From an uncultured Oscillospiraceae bacterium (GTDB lineage Bacteria > Bacillota > Clostridia > Oscillospirales > Oscillospiraceae), in the NCBI GenBank assembly GCA_910587345.1, contig CAJUKH010000038.1, positions 124,001-188,000 of the forward strand: DNA of 64,000 bases, written 5' to 3'. Positions 34,056 to 43,524 of this stretch are shown one piece after another. The position numbers and the translations under genes were made by a program. The stretch's first letter is position 1. The number at the start of each line of letters is the position of its first letter. The notes under the pieces were generated by a model that was given only the letters and a program-made list of their open reading frames with translations, had not been told where the DNA came from and ran no database searches.

Positions 34056-36557
34056 ATGATGGAACAGGATTGTAAGGCCCCGGACCATATTGAGGTCCGG
34101 GGGGCGAGGGTCCATAACCTGAAACATATTGATGTGGATATCCCCTTGAACAAGATCGTGGGCATTGCCGGGGTGTCCGGGTCGGGGAAGTCCTCTCTGG
34201 CGCTGGGCGTACTGTACGCCGAAGGCTCCCGCCGGTATCTGGAGGCCCTTTCCACCTACACCCGCCGGCGGATGACCCAGGCCGCCAAAGCCCAGGTGGA
34301 GGAGGTACGCTATGTCCCCGCCGCTTTGGCCCTTCACCAGCGGCCGGGGGTGCCCGGCATCCGCTCCACCTTCGGCACCTCCACAGAGCTTTTGAACAGC
34401 CTGCGGCTTATGTACTCCCGGCTGGCCAGCCACCGCTGCCCCAACGGCCACTATCTGAAGCCCACCATGGACGTGGCCGCCGAGCGGGAGCTTGTCTGCC
34501 CCGTCTGCGGGGAGCGGTTTTTTGCCCCCTCGGCGGAGGAACTGGCCTTCAACAGCGGCGGCGCCTGTGAGCATTGTGACGGCACCGGCGTGGTCCGTCA
34601 GGTGGACGAGGCCAGTCTGGTGCCCGATGAGTCCCTCACCATCGATGAAGGGGCGGTGGCCCCCTGGAATTCCCTCATGTGGTCTTTGATGACCGATGTG
34701 TGCCGGGCCATGGGGGTCCGCACCGATGTGCCCTTCCGGGAGCTGACGGCGGAGGAGAGGGACATCGTCTATCACGGCCCGGCGGAGAAAAAGCACATTT
34801 TGTACCGCCCGAAAAAGTCCGATTCCAACGACTTTGCCGAGCTGGATTTTACCTATTTCAACGCCGTCTATACCGTGGAGAACGCCCTTTCCAAAGTAAA
34901 GGATGAGAAGGGCATGAAGCGGGTGGAGAAATTCCTGACTCAAGGCCCCTGCCCCCACTGCGGGGGGACACGGCTGTCGGAGAAGGCCCGGACCCCAAAG
35001 ATCCGGGGTATCGGGCTGGAGGAGGCCTGCCGGATGCCGCTGACGGGGCTTGTGGAATGGGTCGGGGGCGTGCCGGAGACCCTGCCCGAAGAGATGGCCC
35101 CCATGGCAAAAAGCATCTGTGACGCCTTTTTAAGCGCCGCCGGGCGGCTTTTGGACCTGGGGCTGGGGTATCTCACTCTGGACCGGGCGGCGGCCACCCT
35201 CTCCACCGGAGAGCGGCAGAGGGCCCAGCTGGCCCGGGCGGTGCGGAACAGGACCACCGGAGTCCTCTATGTGCTGGACGAGCCTTCCATCGGCCTGCAC
35301 CCCTCCAACCTGCAGGGGCTGACCGGGGTGATGGAGGACCTGATCGCCGACGGCAACTCGGTGGTGCTGGTGGACCACGACACCCAGGTGCTGTCCGGGG
35401 CCGACTGGCTGGTGGAGCTGGGTCCCGGGGCGGGAGCCGGGGGCGGCACCATTCTGGCCCAGGGCACGGTGGAGGAGCTGACCCAAAACCCCGCCTCTCT
35501 CATCGGACCTTACCTGACCGGCGGGGCCGGGCGCCTGCGGACCAGGATGAAAAAGGAGGAGCTGTTCGCCCTGGGGGATGTGGCCATGGCCACCCGGCAG
35601 CTCCATACGGTGAAGCCGCTGGAGGTCTGTTTCCCAAAGGGAAGGCTCAGCGTGGTCACCGGGGTCTCCGGTTCGGGCAAGACCACCATGGTGCTGGAAA
35701 GCCTTCTCCCCGGCCTGTCAGCCGCCATCGCCGGGGAGAAGCTGCCCGACCATGTGAAGTGGGTGAGGGCGGGGGATATCCGTCAGGTAAAGCTCATCGA
35801 CGCCACCCCCATCGGTATCAATGTTCGTTCCACCGTGGCCACTTACGCCAATGTCCACGATGAACTGCGGAAAATCTATGCCAAAACCCCGAGCGCAAAG
35901 GAGAAGGGCTATAAGGCGGGGGATTTCTCTTACAATACGGGCAAGCTCCGCTGTCCCACCTGTGACGGGACGGGGAGCATCAGCCTGGATGTCCAGTTCC
36001 TTCCCGATGTGGACATTCCCTGCCCCGACTGCCGGGGCGCACGGTATGGGAAGGACGCCTTTGGGGTGGTGCGGCAGGGGAAGGAGGGCAGGGCTTGTTC
36101 ACTGCCCGAACTGATGGCCATGAGTGTGGAGGAGGCCCTGCCTTTGTGCAGTGACCTGCCGGCGGTGAAAAACCGGCTTCAGGTGCTGCAGGATATGGGT
36201 CTTGGCTATCTGACCTTGGGGGAGGAGACACCAAGCCTTTCCGGCGGAGAGGCCCAGCGGTTGAAGCTGGCCAGTGAGATGGGGAAGGGGCAGAGTGACT
36301 CGGTGTTTGTCTTTGACGAGCCTACCATCGGCCTTCATCCGCTGGATGTGAAGACCCTTTTGGGGGTGTTCCAAAGCCTGATAGACCACGGAGCCACCGT
36401 TATCGTCATCGAACACGACCTGGACGTGATCCGCAGCGCCGATTATATTGTGGACATGGGACCCGGCGGTGGGGAGCAGGGGGGAGAGATCGTGGCCATG
36501 GGGACGGTGGAGGAAGTGAAGACAAACCCGAAGAGTGTGACGGGGAAATTCCTGTAA
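34056..36557 (+). CDS. Short UvrA-like ABC protein (UvrA2/DrrC type)
   Basis: The 833-residue protein has two ABC modules with Walker A motifs GVSGSGKSSLA (near 39) and GVSGSGKTTMV (near 539), family signatures LSTGERQRAQLARAV and LSGGEAQRLKLASEM, and zinc-finger cysteines (CPVCGERF, CEHCDGTG, CPTCDGTG, CPDCRG). It is about 100 residues shorter than housekeeping UvrA, which fits UvrA2/DrrC paralogues that lack the UvrB-binding insert. Those proteins bind damaged or drug-modified DNA. No uvrB or uvrC is adjacent. GGAGG lies eight bases before the ATG. Confidence 0.9.
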   Translation: MMEQDCKAPDHIEVRGARVHNLKHIDVDIPLNKIVGIAGVSGSGKSSLALGVLYAEGSRRYLEALSTYTRRRMTQAAKAQVEEVRYVPAALALHQRPGVPGIRSTFGTSTELLNSLRLMYSRLASHRCPNGHYLKPTMDVAAERELVCPVCGERFFAPSAEELAFNSGGACEHCDGTGVVRQVDEASLVPDESLTIDEGAVAPWNSLMWSLMTDVCRAMGVRTDVPFRELTAEERDIVYHGPAEKKHILYRPKKSDSNDFAELDFTYFNAVYTVENALSKVKDEKGMKRVEKFLTQGPCPHCGGTRLSEKARTPKIRGIGLEEACRMPLTGLVEWVGGVPETLPEEMAPMAKSICDAFLSAAGRLLDLGLGYLTLDRAAATLSTGERQRAQLARAVRNRTTGVLYVLDEPSIGLHPSNLQGLTGVMEDLIADGNSVVLVDHDTQVLSGADWLVELGPGAGAGGGTILAQGTVEELTQNPASLIGPYLTGGAGRLRTRMKKEELFALGDVAMATRQLHTVKPLEVCFPKGRLSVVTGVSGSGKTTMVLESLLPGLSAAIAGEKLPDHVKWVRAGDIRQVKLIDATPIGINVRSTVATYANVHDELRKIYAKTPSAKEKGYKAGDFSYNTGKLRCPTCDGTGSISLDVQFLPDVDIPCPDCRGARYGKDAFGVVRQGKEGRACSLPELMAMSVEEALPLCSDLPAVKNRLQVLQDMGLGYLTLGEETPSLSGGEAQRLKLASEMGKGQSDSVFVFDEPTIGLHPLDVKTLLGVFQSLIDHGATVIVIEHDLDVIRSADYIVDMGPGGGEQGGEIVAMGTVEEVKTNPKSVTGKFL

Positions 36558-36585
36558 ATAGTCCCCGCGGGGAATGGAGATAACA

Positions 36586-37458
36586 ATGTACACAATGAGC
36601 CGGTACAAGGACAACATACGCTTTCATGAGCAATACGGGGAGTTCCATAATTTCCTGCAAGCCGTCGCAGACGGCGGCTGCAATGAGCATTTTCACTGGG
36701 GGCGGCTGGATTGGATGATGGCCCATTCCTATCTGGATACAGAGCGGCTGACAAGGATCGCTTTGTTTCACGATGAAAAGGGAGAGCTTGCGGGAGTGGC
36801 AACGTACGATACCGAGTTTCAGGACAGATGGTATCTTCTCCACGCCGTTTCTGACGAAGCCCTCTTGCGGCAGATGCTCGAATATACGGTGAACAGTGAG
36901 AACGGCCCGGTAACCATAAAAGCAAACCACACCGACACGATGCTGTGCGGACTGCTTGAAAGGGAGGGCTTTGAAAGGCGGGGGGCGGGAAGCGTCCTGC
37001 AAATGGAGCTGTCACAAGCTCTGCCTGTCCGGCTGCCCCGGGGCTTTGCGCTGAATGCCCCGGACTTGGAACTCAATAACCGGCAGTGGCGGCTGGTCAT
37101 ACACCGGGGCTTTGACCAGGAGGGTCTTCCGGAAGAATGGAGTGAAGCGGTGGAGAAAGCCGCAAAGCATCTGGAAATTCCGGAGTATATCAAGGTTTTT
37201 GCCATGAAGGGGGAGGAATATGCTGCCCACTGCGGAATGTGGTACCGTGGAGGAGAGACGGCCTATATAGAACCCGTTGTGACCCTCCCCGAACACCGGG
37301 GCAAGGGGCTTGGGAGGGCGGTGGTCTATGAGGCCATGGGCCGCGCAAGAGAGCGGGGGGCAAAAAGGGCGATCGTATTGTCCAATCAGGAATTTTATTT
37401 CCGGATTGGAATGACAAAGTCCTCAGAGGTCATCACTTGGGGCAGGGATGGCAGATAA
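36586..37458 (+). CDS. GNAT family N-acetyltransferase
   Basis: The 290-residue protein has a C-terminal GNAT domain with the acetyl-CoA loop VVTLPEHRGKGLGRAVVYEAM (core RGKGLG) and ends with the typical FYFRIGM strand. The N-terminal half looks like a second, degenerate GNAT fold (LAGVATYDTEFQ). ATG 36586 has GGAGA five bases upstream and is preferred over ATG 36574. The acceptor is unknown. It lies directly behind the UvrA-like gene; if co-transcribed, a resistance role is possible but unproven. Confidence 0.87.
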   Translation: MYTMSRYKDNIRFHEQYGEFHNFLQAVADGGCNEHFHWGRLDWMMAHSYLDTERLTRIALFHDEKGELAGVATYDTEFQDRWYLLHAVSDEALLRQMLEYTVNSENGPVTIKANHTDTMLCGLLEREGFERRGAGSVLQMELSQALPVRLPRGFALNAPDLELNNRQWRLVIHRGFDQEGLPEEWSEAVEKAAKHLEIPEYIKVFAMKGEEYAAHCGMWYRGGETAYIEPVVTLPEHRGKGLGRAVVYEAMGRARERGAKRAIVLSNQEFYFRIGMTKSSEVITWGRDGR

Positions 37459-37564
37459 TATACAGGTTTAAGGGGTTTTACAGCTGTTTTCTTTATTGTT
37501 ATTTCCCCTAAATTGTGGTAGGATAAAGGCGGCGGGAAGAACTTTGTCAAAGGGGGGGGACGGC

Positions 37565-38764
37565 ATGGAGTATATAGAGTTATTGGAATACATAGAGCAG
37601 ATGACCGCCCCGGGGCTGAAGCGGCTTATTATCAGCAAGCCGGCGGCCAAAAGCGAGCCGTATCAAAAGCTGACGGTGGAGCCTATTGGGCAGGAGTGGC
37701 AGATCTCCAGCTACACCGACAAGCAGGTGTTCCATGAAAACCTGCCGTTGGAAGACCTGGCCCGGCGGTGCGCCGAGCTGGTACAGGGGCATTTCCTTCA
37801 GGTCAACGGCTGGTCCGAGGGGTGGGAGCATATGCTGCTTCTCTCCAAAAAGGGGAAGTGTACCTATAAACGTAAGCGGCTGCCCGCCGCCGGAGGGTGC
37901 GGCGCCGGCGTTTGCCCGGCCCCCGCCGACAGCGGCCACAACCGGAAGAAGAATTATCTGATCCCCGAGGGGGCCGACGTGCCGCCGCTGGTGGACATGG
38001 GCATCTTCACCCGGGAGGGGAAGGTGGTCCGGTCCATGTACGACAAATACCGCCAGATAAACCGCTTTCTGGAGGTGCTGGACGATGAGATCGGCAAGCT
38101 GGGCCGGGAGAGCATCAATGTCATTGACTTCGGCTGCGGCAAGTCCTACCTCACCTTTGTGGTCTATCACTACCTCACCGCCGTGAGGGGGATGAAGGCC
38201 AATATCATCGGCCTTGATTTGAAGGCCGATGTGATAGAAAAATGCGGCGAGGCCGCCCGAAAGTACGGCTATGAGGGCCTTCGGTTTGAGCTGGGGGACA
38301 TCAACGGCTATCAGGCTCCGTTCCCGGTGGATATGGTCATCACCCTCCATGCCTGTGACACGGCCACCGATTTTGCCCTCTATAATGCCATCCGGTGGGG
38401 GGCCGGGCTTATCTTCTCGGTGCCCTGCTGTCAGCATGAGCTGAACGGGCAGATAGAGAGTGAAAATCTGGCCATTCTGACCCGGTACGGTATTTTGAAG
38501 GAGCGGTTTTCCGCCATCGCCACCGATGCCATCCGGGGCGATCTGCTGGAATACTGCGGCTATAAGACCCAGCTTTTGGAGTTTATCGACTTTGCCCACA
38601 CCCCTAAAAATATCCTCATTCGGGCGGTGAAGCGGCCCACCACCCCCAAAGAGGTGAAAAAGCGGGCGCTGGCGGAGGTGCGGGCGCTGATGCAGGAGTT
38701 CCATTTTGACCCCACCCTCTATCGGATGCTGGGGCTTGCGGAAGAAGGGAAGGAAAGCCAATGA
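37565..38764 (+). CDS. Class I SAM-dependent methyltransferase
   Basis: The 399-residue protein has a SAM-binding motif INVIDFGCGKSYLTFVVYHYL (near residue 180; key residues DFGCGKS) and downstream IIGLDLKADVIEKC and DMVITLHACDTATDFAL, which match the Methyltransf_32-type domain (LHACDTATD). The N-terminal 130 residues are a separate domain with a basic TYKRKRLPA segment, perhaps for RNA. The start ATG 37565 follows a G-rich stretch. The next gene overlaps its stop (ATGA), so it is coupled to the pyridoxamine kinase. Confidence 0.88.
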   Translation: MEYIELLEYIEQMTAPGLKRLIISKPAAKSEPYQKLTVEPIGQEWQISSYTDKQVFHENLPLEDLARRCAELVQGHFLQVNGWSEGWEHMLLLSKKGKCTYKRKRLPAAGGCGAGVCPAPADSGHNRKKNYLIPEGADVPPLVDMGIFTREGKVVRSMYDKYRQINRFLEVLDDEIGKLGRESINVIDFGCGKSYLTFVVYHYLTAVRGMKANIIGLDLKADVIEKCGEAARKYGYEGLRFELGDINGYQAPFPVDMVITLHACDTATDFALYNAIRWGAGLIFSVPCCQHELNGQIESENLAILTRYGILKERFSAIATDAIRGDLLEYCGYKTQLLEFIDFAHTPKNILIRAVKRPTTPKEVKKRALAEVRALMQEFHFDPTLYRMLGLAEEGKESQ

Positions 38765-39609
38765 ACAGACAAGTGCCATATGTGGCCGCCATCCACGACC
38801 TGTCCGGGGTGGGGCGGTGCGCCTTGACCATTGTGCTGCCGGTGCTGTCGGCCATGGGGTGCCAGTGCGCCCCCCTGCCCACGGCCTACCTGTCGGCCAG
38901 CACCATCTATCCCCCCTCGGACCATTTTGTCTTTCGGGACCTGACCGGCGAGATGGAAGGCTCCGCCGCCCATTGGGGGGAGCTTGATATCCGCTTTGAC
39001 GCCGTTTACAGCGGTTTTGTAGGCTCCCTGCGGCAGCTGGGAGTGGTGCAGGATTTCGTGAAGGGGTTTCGCGGGGAGAGGACCCTTGTGATGGTGGACC
39101 CGGTGATGGGGGACCACGGGAAGACTTACCGGACCTATACCCCCGAAATGTGCCGGGAGATGGAGGCGCTGGCCCGGACGGCCGATATTATCACCCCCAA
39201 CATGACCGAGGCGGCCATATTGCTGCATGAGCCGTACGACAAGGCCCCCGACAGCGAGCAGGGCTGGCGGGAGTGGGTGGAACGGCTGAGCCTGAACGGC
39301 AGCCGGTCGGTGATCCTCACCGGCATAGAGCCGGAGAAGGGCATGGTGGGGGCGGCCTGCTTTGACCGGGAGAAGGGGGCATACACCCAGGCCGTGACCC
39401 AAAAGGAAGCGGGCGCCTTCCCCGGAACGGGGGACCTTTTCTCCAGTGTGGCCCTTGGATTTCTGCTGCGGGGGGAGGACCTGGCAAAAGCGACGGGCCG
39501 GGCGGTGGATTTCGTAGCCCTCTGCGCCCGCCACACCGGTGAATTGGGCACCCCGGTGCCCCAGGGGGTCCAGTTTGAGGATTTGCTGAAAGAACTGTTT
39601 TTGCAGTAA
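38761..39609 (+). CDS. Pyridoxamine/pyridoxal kinase (PdxK/PdxY-like)
   Basis: The 282-residue ribokinase-fold enzyme has the typical AIHDLSGVGRCALT start, LVMVDPVMGDHGKTY, DIITPNMTEAA and the anion-hole/catalytic AGAFPGTGDLFSS motif. It should phosphorylate B6 vitamers to pyridoxal phosphate in salvage. The start overlaps the methyltransferase stop. A terminator follows. Confidence 0.92.
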   Translation: MNRQVPYVAAIHDLSGVGRCALTIVLPVLSAMGCQCAPLPTAYLSASTIYPPSDHFVFRDLTGEMEGSAAHWGELDIRFDAVYSGFVGSLRQLGVVQDFVKGFRGERTLVMVDPVMGDHGKTYRTYTPEMCREMEALARTADIITPNMTEAAILLHEPYDKAPDSEQGWREWVERLSLNGSRSVILTGIEPEKGMVGAACFDREKGAYTQAVTQKEAGAFPGTGDLFSSVALGFLLRGEDLAKATGRAVDFVALCARHTGELGTPVPQGVQFEDLLKELFLQ

Positions 39610-39610
39610 G

Positions 39611-39648
39611 GGAAAGATGCTTCAGGACTGTCTGAGGCATCTTTTTTT
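39611..39648 (+). terminator. Terminator after the pyridoxamine kinase
   Basis: AAAGATGCTTCAG pairs with CTGAGGCATCTTT around a six-base loop, followed by a run of T. Confidence 0.9.
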
Positions 39649-39718
39649 GCCGTTTTGGGGAAATATGAACGAACTCCGGCCGCAGTGTGAACCTTTTTTG
39701 AACTTTTCCAAAATGCTC

Positions 39719-39747
39719 TTTTCAGGAGGAAAAAGGTCTGTTATACT
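39719..39747 (+). promoter_or_regulatory. Promoter of the DUF4353/SLH gene
   Basis: TTTTCA and TATACT are separated by 17 bases, 37 bases before the start codon. Confidence 0.65.
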
Positions 39748-39784
39748 GCCAAAGTCCAAAATAAGGAAGCAAAGGAGAACCCAA

Positions 39785-42112
39785 ATGAAGAAACGTGGCC
39801 TGACCGCTCTGGCCCTGGCCGGAGCACTGCTCCTTTCCACGCCGGCCTTTGCGGCAGAGGAAAAAGAGACCGTGATCCGACTGTCGGACACCGCCGTCAC
39901 CGTGGACGGAAAGGCGGCTGCGACCGATCCAACAGCCGCTGTCTATGTGGGAGCGGATATCGTCTATTACGAGGACCTGGAGAGCTACGAAAGCGGCGCA
40001 GCCTACGGCGAGGGCACCGGGGCGGAGCGGCACACCGCCGCCGAGGCGGAGGGCCACACCGTGGTCACCATCACCCGGCCGGGGACCTACCGTTTGAGCG
40101 GCAGCCTTTCCGCCGGGCAGGTCGCCGTCGATCTGGGGAAAGAGGCCGGGGATGACCCCGGGGCGGTGGTTACCCTCATTCTGGACAATGTGGACGTGAC
40201 CTGTACCGTGGCCCCCGCCCTTATCTTCCATAACGTCTATGAGTGCGACCGGGCGTTTGTGGCCTATGACAATGAGGAAGATCCGGCGTATCAGTCCTCC
40301 GCCATAGTGGATACCACCGCCGCCGGGGCCAATGTGGTCATTGCCGCCGGCAGTGAGAACACCTTCACCGGTTCCCATGTGGCCCGTATCTACAAAGAGG
40401 GCAGCACCAAGAAGCTCCACAAGTACGACGGGGCCTTTTATTCCAAAATGTCCATGAACATTTTCGGAGATAAGGGAGATAACAGCGGCGTGCTGAACAT
40501 CATTGCCGACAACGAGGGCCTGGATTCCGAGCTGCATCTGACCATCAACGGCGGCACCATCAACATCCGGTCTCAGGATGACGGCATCAATACTAACGAG
40601 GACTTTGTGTCGGTGACCACCGTCAACGGCGGTGAACTTCATATAGCGGCCGGCCTGGGCGCTGAGGGGGACGGCATCGACTCCAACGGCTATCTGGTCA
40701 TCAACGGCGGCACGGTCTGGACCAGCGCCAATCCCCAGACCGGGGACGGCGGCATTGACGCCGACAGCCCCATCCTGCTCAACGGGGGCAGCGTGTATGC
40801 CTTCGGCTCCCGCAACGACGCGGCTGACAGCACTTCGGCGCAGGCGTATATGGAGCTGTCCTTTGCCTCCACACTGCCTGCGGGGAGTCAGATCCGCATC
40901 ACCGATGGGGAAGGGAATGAGAAGACGGCCTTTTCTCTGGACAGGGCCTGCCAGTCCATGACCCTGTCTCTGGAGGAGGCCGGGGCCTTTGCGTTGGATA
41001 CGGTCTATCATGTTTATGTGGATGATGTCCTTCAGTGCTGGAACGGCAACGGCTTCGGCATGATGGGCGGTCACAGCGGCATGGGCGGCGACCGTCCCGG
41101 GGGGATGGAGCTTCCCGAAGGCGTCGCGCCGGACCGGCAGCCCGATTTCCGCCCCGAGATTGGTGCTGACATTCCCGAGGAGATGGACCGTCAGGAGCGG
41201 CCCGGCCCCATGGGCAAACCCGGCGAGGATATGGAGGAGCCTGGGACGAAGCCTTCCGGCGGCTTTGCCCCCGGCCGGCGGCCTGATGGCCTTGCCCCTT
41301 TCGGCGGTCAGGAACAGGCCCACGGCAGCGGCTCCACCGACTTTGTGCTGACCGAGACCACCAGGTCCTTCTCCGGGGTGTGCGACTCCGACGCCTCGGG
41401 CAAGGCCCGGGTGTCCTTTGGGGTGGAAGGGGCCGTCCGCAGCGGTCGGAACACCGTTATTGAGAGCGTTACCGCCATTACGCCCAGTGTGGATTTGGAC
41501 CCGGCGCTGGTCCAAATCACCGTCACAGACGACCCCTCGGAGAACTATTCCGCTTCCTGCCTGCTCTCCGAAGGGCTGGAGGCCGTGAACGCACTTCTGC
41601 CCCGGGAGGACGGGACCTACATTCTCACCGTGGCGGTGGTCAGCGGGGTGGAGGGCTATACCGGGGCCACCCAGTTTTCCTTCACCGTAGGTGCCCTGCC
41701 CTTTGTGGATGTGCGGAGCTTTGACAGCGGCTATGCCGCCATTGAGGCGCTGTACCGGGCGGGGGTCATGACGGGCACCGGGGAGAACACCTTCTCCCCT
41801 GAAATGACCGTCACCCGTGCCCAGGCGGTGACCGCTCTGGCCCGTCTGGCCGGGGCGGAAGAAAGGGAGACGGCAGCCTTCTCCGATGTGGAGCCGAAGG
41901 CCTGGTATGCCGGGTATGTGGCCTGGGCGGTGGATAAGGGCATCGTGGAGGGGGACGGTCAGGGCCGCTTCCTGCCTGACGAGACCGTCACTGCCGGGCA
42001 GATGGCCATGATGCTGAAGCGGTACACCGGGGATGAGGGATACGCCGCGGATTTTGCGGAGGAGCTGAACCGGGCGGAACTGGCCCGGATGCTGTATCTT
42101 ATTATGGAATAA
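39785..42112 (+). CDS. Secreted DUF4353-like protein with SLH repeats
   Basis: The 775-residue product starts with a signal peptide (MKKRGLTALALAGALLLSTPAFA). A parallel beta-helix-like body follows, with repeated units such as GVLNIIADNEGLDSELHLTINGG, NIRSQDDGINTNEDF and LGAEGDGIDSNGYLVINGG, as in DUF4353 carbohydrate-binding proteins. A low-complexity stretch rich in Gly, Met, Pro and Glu lies near residues 425-510. The C-terminus has S-layer homology repeats (FVDVRSFDSGYAAIEALYRAGVMTG and the following FSDVEPKAWYAGYVAWAVDKGI). It should be attached to the cell surface and may bind glycans. AAGGAGA lies eight bases before the ATG. Confidence 0.87.
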   Translation: MKKRGLTALALAGALLLSTPAFAAEEKETVIRLSDTAVTVDGKAAATDPTAAVYVGADIVYYEDLESYESGAAYGEGTGAERHTAAEAEGHTVVTITRPGTYRLSGSLSAGQVAVDLGKEAGDDPGAVVTLILDNVDVTCTVAPALIFHNVYECDRAFVAYDNEEDPAYQSSAIVDTTAAGANVVIAAGSENTFTGSHVARIYKEGSTKKLHKYDGAFYSKMSMNIFGDKGDNSGVLNIIADNEGLDSELHLTINGGTINIRSQDDGINTNEDFVSVTTVNGGELHIAAGLGAEGDGIDSNGYLVINGGTVWTSANPQTGDGGIDADSPILLNGGSVYAFGSRNDAADSTSAQAYMELSFASTLPAGSQIRITDGEGNEKTAFSLDRACQSMTLSLEEAGAFALDTVYHVYVDDVLQCWNGNGFGMMGGHSGMGGDRPGGMELPEGVAPDRQPDFRPEIGADIPEEMDRQERPGPMGKPGEDMEEPGTKPSGGFAPGRRPDGLAPFGGQEQAHGSGSTDFVLTETTRSFSGVCDSDASGKARVSFGVEGAVRSGRNTVIESVTAITPSVDLDPALVQITVTDDPSENYSASCLLSEGLEAVNALLPREDGTYILTVAVVSGVEGYTGATQFSFTVGALPFVDVRSFDSGYAAIEALYRAGVMTGTGENTFSPEMTVTRAQAVTALARLAGAEERETAAFSDVEPKAWYAGYVAWAVDKGIVEGDGQGRFLPDETVTAGQMAMMLKRYTGDEGYAADFAEELNRAELARMLYLIME

Positions 42113-42132
42113 AAAACAAAAGGGGTCCACTT

Positions 42133-42187
42133 AAAAAGCACACCGGCGGGGCGGCAGAGGGCCGCGGCCCGCCGGCGTGCTTTTTTT
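42133..42187 (+). terminator. Terminator after the DUF4353/SLH gene
   Basis: AAAAAGCACACCGGCGGG pairs with CCCGCCGGCGTGCTTTTT (one wobble), followed by TT. Confidence 0.9.
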
Positions 42188-42264
42188 GAAAAATTCGCCT
42201 GGAATAGAACGGGGAAAAATCCATATCTTAAAGATACATTTTCAGCATTGAAAAAGGAGGAACC

Positions 42265-43404
42265 ATGATGAAAAAATATGTGGCAGTTCTGTTGGCCATC
42301 GGTTTATTGACCCTACCCGCCCAGGCGGCGGTCACCGGCGCGCCCGATGTGGACGCCCAGGCGGCGGTGCTGATGGAGAAGGAGACTGGGGCCATCCTTT
42401 ATGAGAAAGCGTCCCACGACAAACTGGAGCCGGCCAGTGTCACCAAGATAATGACCCTTCTTCTGGTGATGGAGGCCATCGACGGCGGCGCCCTGTCCTA
42501 TGAGGATACGGTGCAGGTCTCCACCCGGGCGGCCTCCATGGGGGGAAGTCAGGTCTATCTGAAGGAGGGGGAGACCATGTCGGTCCACGACCTCCTCAAA
42601 GCGGTGGCGGTGGCCTCGGGCAACGATGCCGCCGTGGCTCTGGCCGAACACGTTGCGGGCAGTGAAAGCGCCTTTGTGGAGCGGATGAACCAGCGGGCGG
42701 CCCAGCTGGGCATGGCCGATACCGTCTTTCAAAACTGTACCGGCCTGCCCGCCCCGGGGCACCTGACCTCGGCCCATGATATCGCCCTGATGAGCCGGGA
42801 GCTGATTTTGAACCACCCCGCCATCCGGGAATTTACCACCATCTGGATGGACTCCCTGCGGGACGGGTCCTTCCAGCTTTCCAACACCAACCGGCTGGTC
42901 CGGTTTTATGAGGGTTGCACCGGGCTGAAAACCGGCTTTACCGCCTCGGCGGGGTACTGTATGTCGGCCACCGCCGAGCGGGACGGCATGGAGCTTATCG
43001 CCGTGGTGATGAAGTCGGCCACCCGGGACACCCGGAACGAGACGGCAAAGTCCATGCTGGATTTCGGCTTTGCCAACTATACCGTGCTGGACGTAAAGCC
43101 CGCCCAGGCCCTTGCCCCGGTGGAAGTGCTGCTGGGGGAGGAGGATTTTGTCCAGCCCGTATTGTCCGGCGGCGGGCGGATCTTGGTGGAGAAGGCCCAA
43201 ATCAACTCGGTGGACACCGCCGTTACCCTCTGCGCCGATGTGGAGGCCCCGGTGGCCCAGGGGCAGAAGCTGGGAGAGCTGACCGTCACCGTGGACGGTC
43301 AGGTCCGGCAGGTGGTGGATATCGTCTCTGACCGGGGAGTGGAACGGCTCACCGTCCCTGGGATCTTCAAAGGCCTGCTGGAAAAGGTGCTGATGGCGGG
43401 ATAA
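42265..43404 (+). CDS. dacF: D-alanyl-D-alanine carboxypeptidase (DacF/PBP5 type)
   Basis: The 379-residue exported serine peptidase has a signal peptide, the SxxK motif in EPASVTKIMTL, SxN in VASGNDAA and KTG in GLKTGFTASAGYC, followed by a PBP5 C-terminal beta domain and an amphipathic tail. It trims the last D-Ala from peptidoglycan stem peptides. AAGGAGG lies before the start. Clostridial paralogues act in vegetative or sporulation wall; which applies here cannot be told. Confidence 0.94.
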   Translation: MMKKYVAVLLAIGLLTLPAQAAVTGAPDVDAQAAVLMEKETGAILYEKASHDKLEPASVTKIMTLLLVMEAIDGGALSYEDTVQVSTRAASMGGSQVYLKEGETMSVHDLLKAVAVASGNDAAVALAEHVAGSESAFVERMNQRAAQLGMADTVFQNCTGLPAPGHLTSAHDIALMSRELILNHPAIREFTTIWMDSLRDGSFQLSNTNRLVRFYEGCTGLKTGFTASAGYCMSATAERDGMELIAVVMKSATRDTRNETAKSMLDFGFANYTVLDVKPAQALAPVEVLLGEEDFVQPVLSGGGRILVEKAQINSVDTAVTLCADVEAPVAQGQKLGELTVTVDGQVRQVVDIVSDRGVERLTVPGIFKGLLEKVLMAG

Positions 43405-43407
43405 GGG

Positions 43408-43446
43408 AAAGGGACGGGTGATTTTATCGCCCGTCCCTTTACTTTT
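43408..43446 (+). terminator. Terminator after dacF
   Basis: AAAGGGACGGG pairs with CCCGTCCCTTT across a loop with further pairing, then ACTTTT. Its end overlaps the -35 of the next promoter. Confidence 0.8.
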
Positions 43447-43466
43447 ACGGCTTTATTTGCTATGAT
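43438..43466 (+). promoter_or_regulatory. Promoter of the serine dehydratase operon
   Basis: TTTACT and TATGAT are separated by 17 bases with an extended TG-C before the -10, 59 bases before the sdaAB start. Confidence 0.7.
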
Positions 43467-43524
43467 GGGCTTGCTGTAGGGGGCCTGTCCCCCATAAAAA
43501 CCAAAGGGAAAGGAAGGCAGTGCC

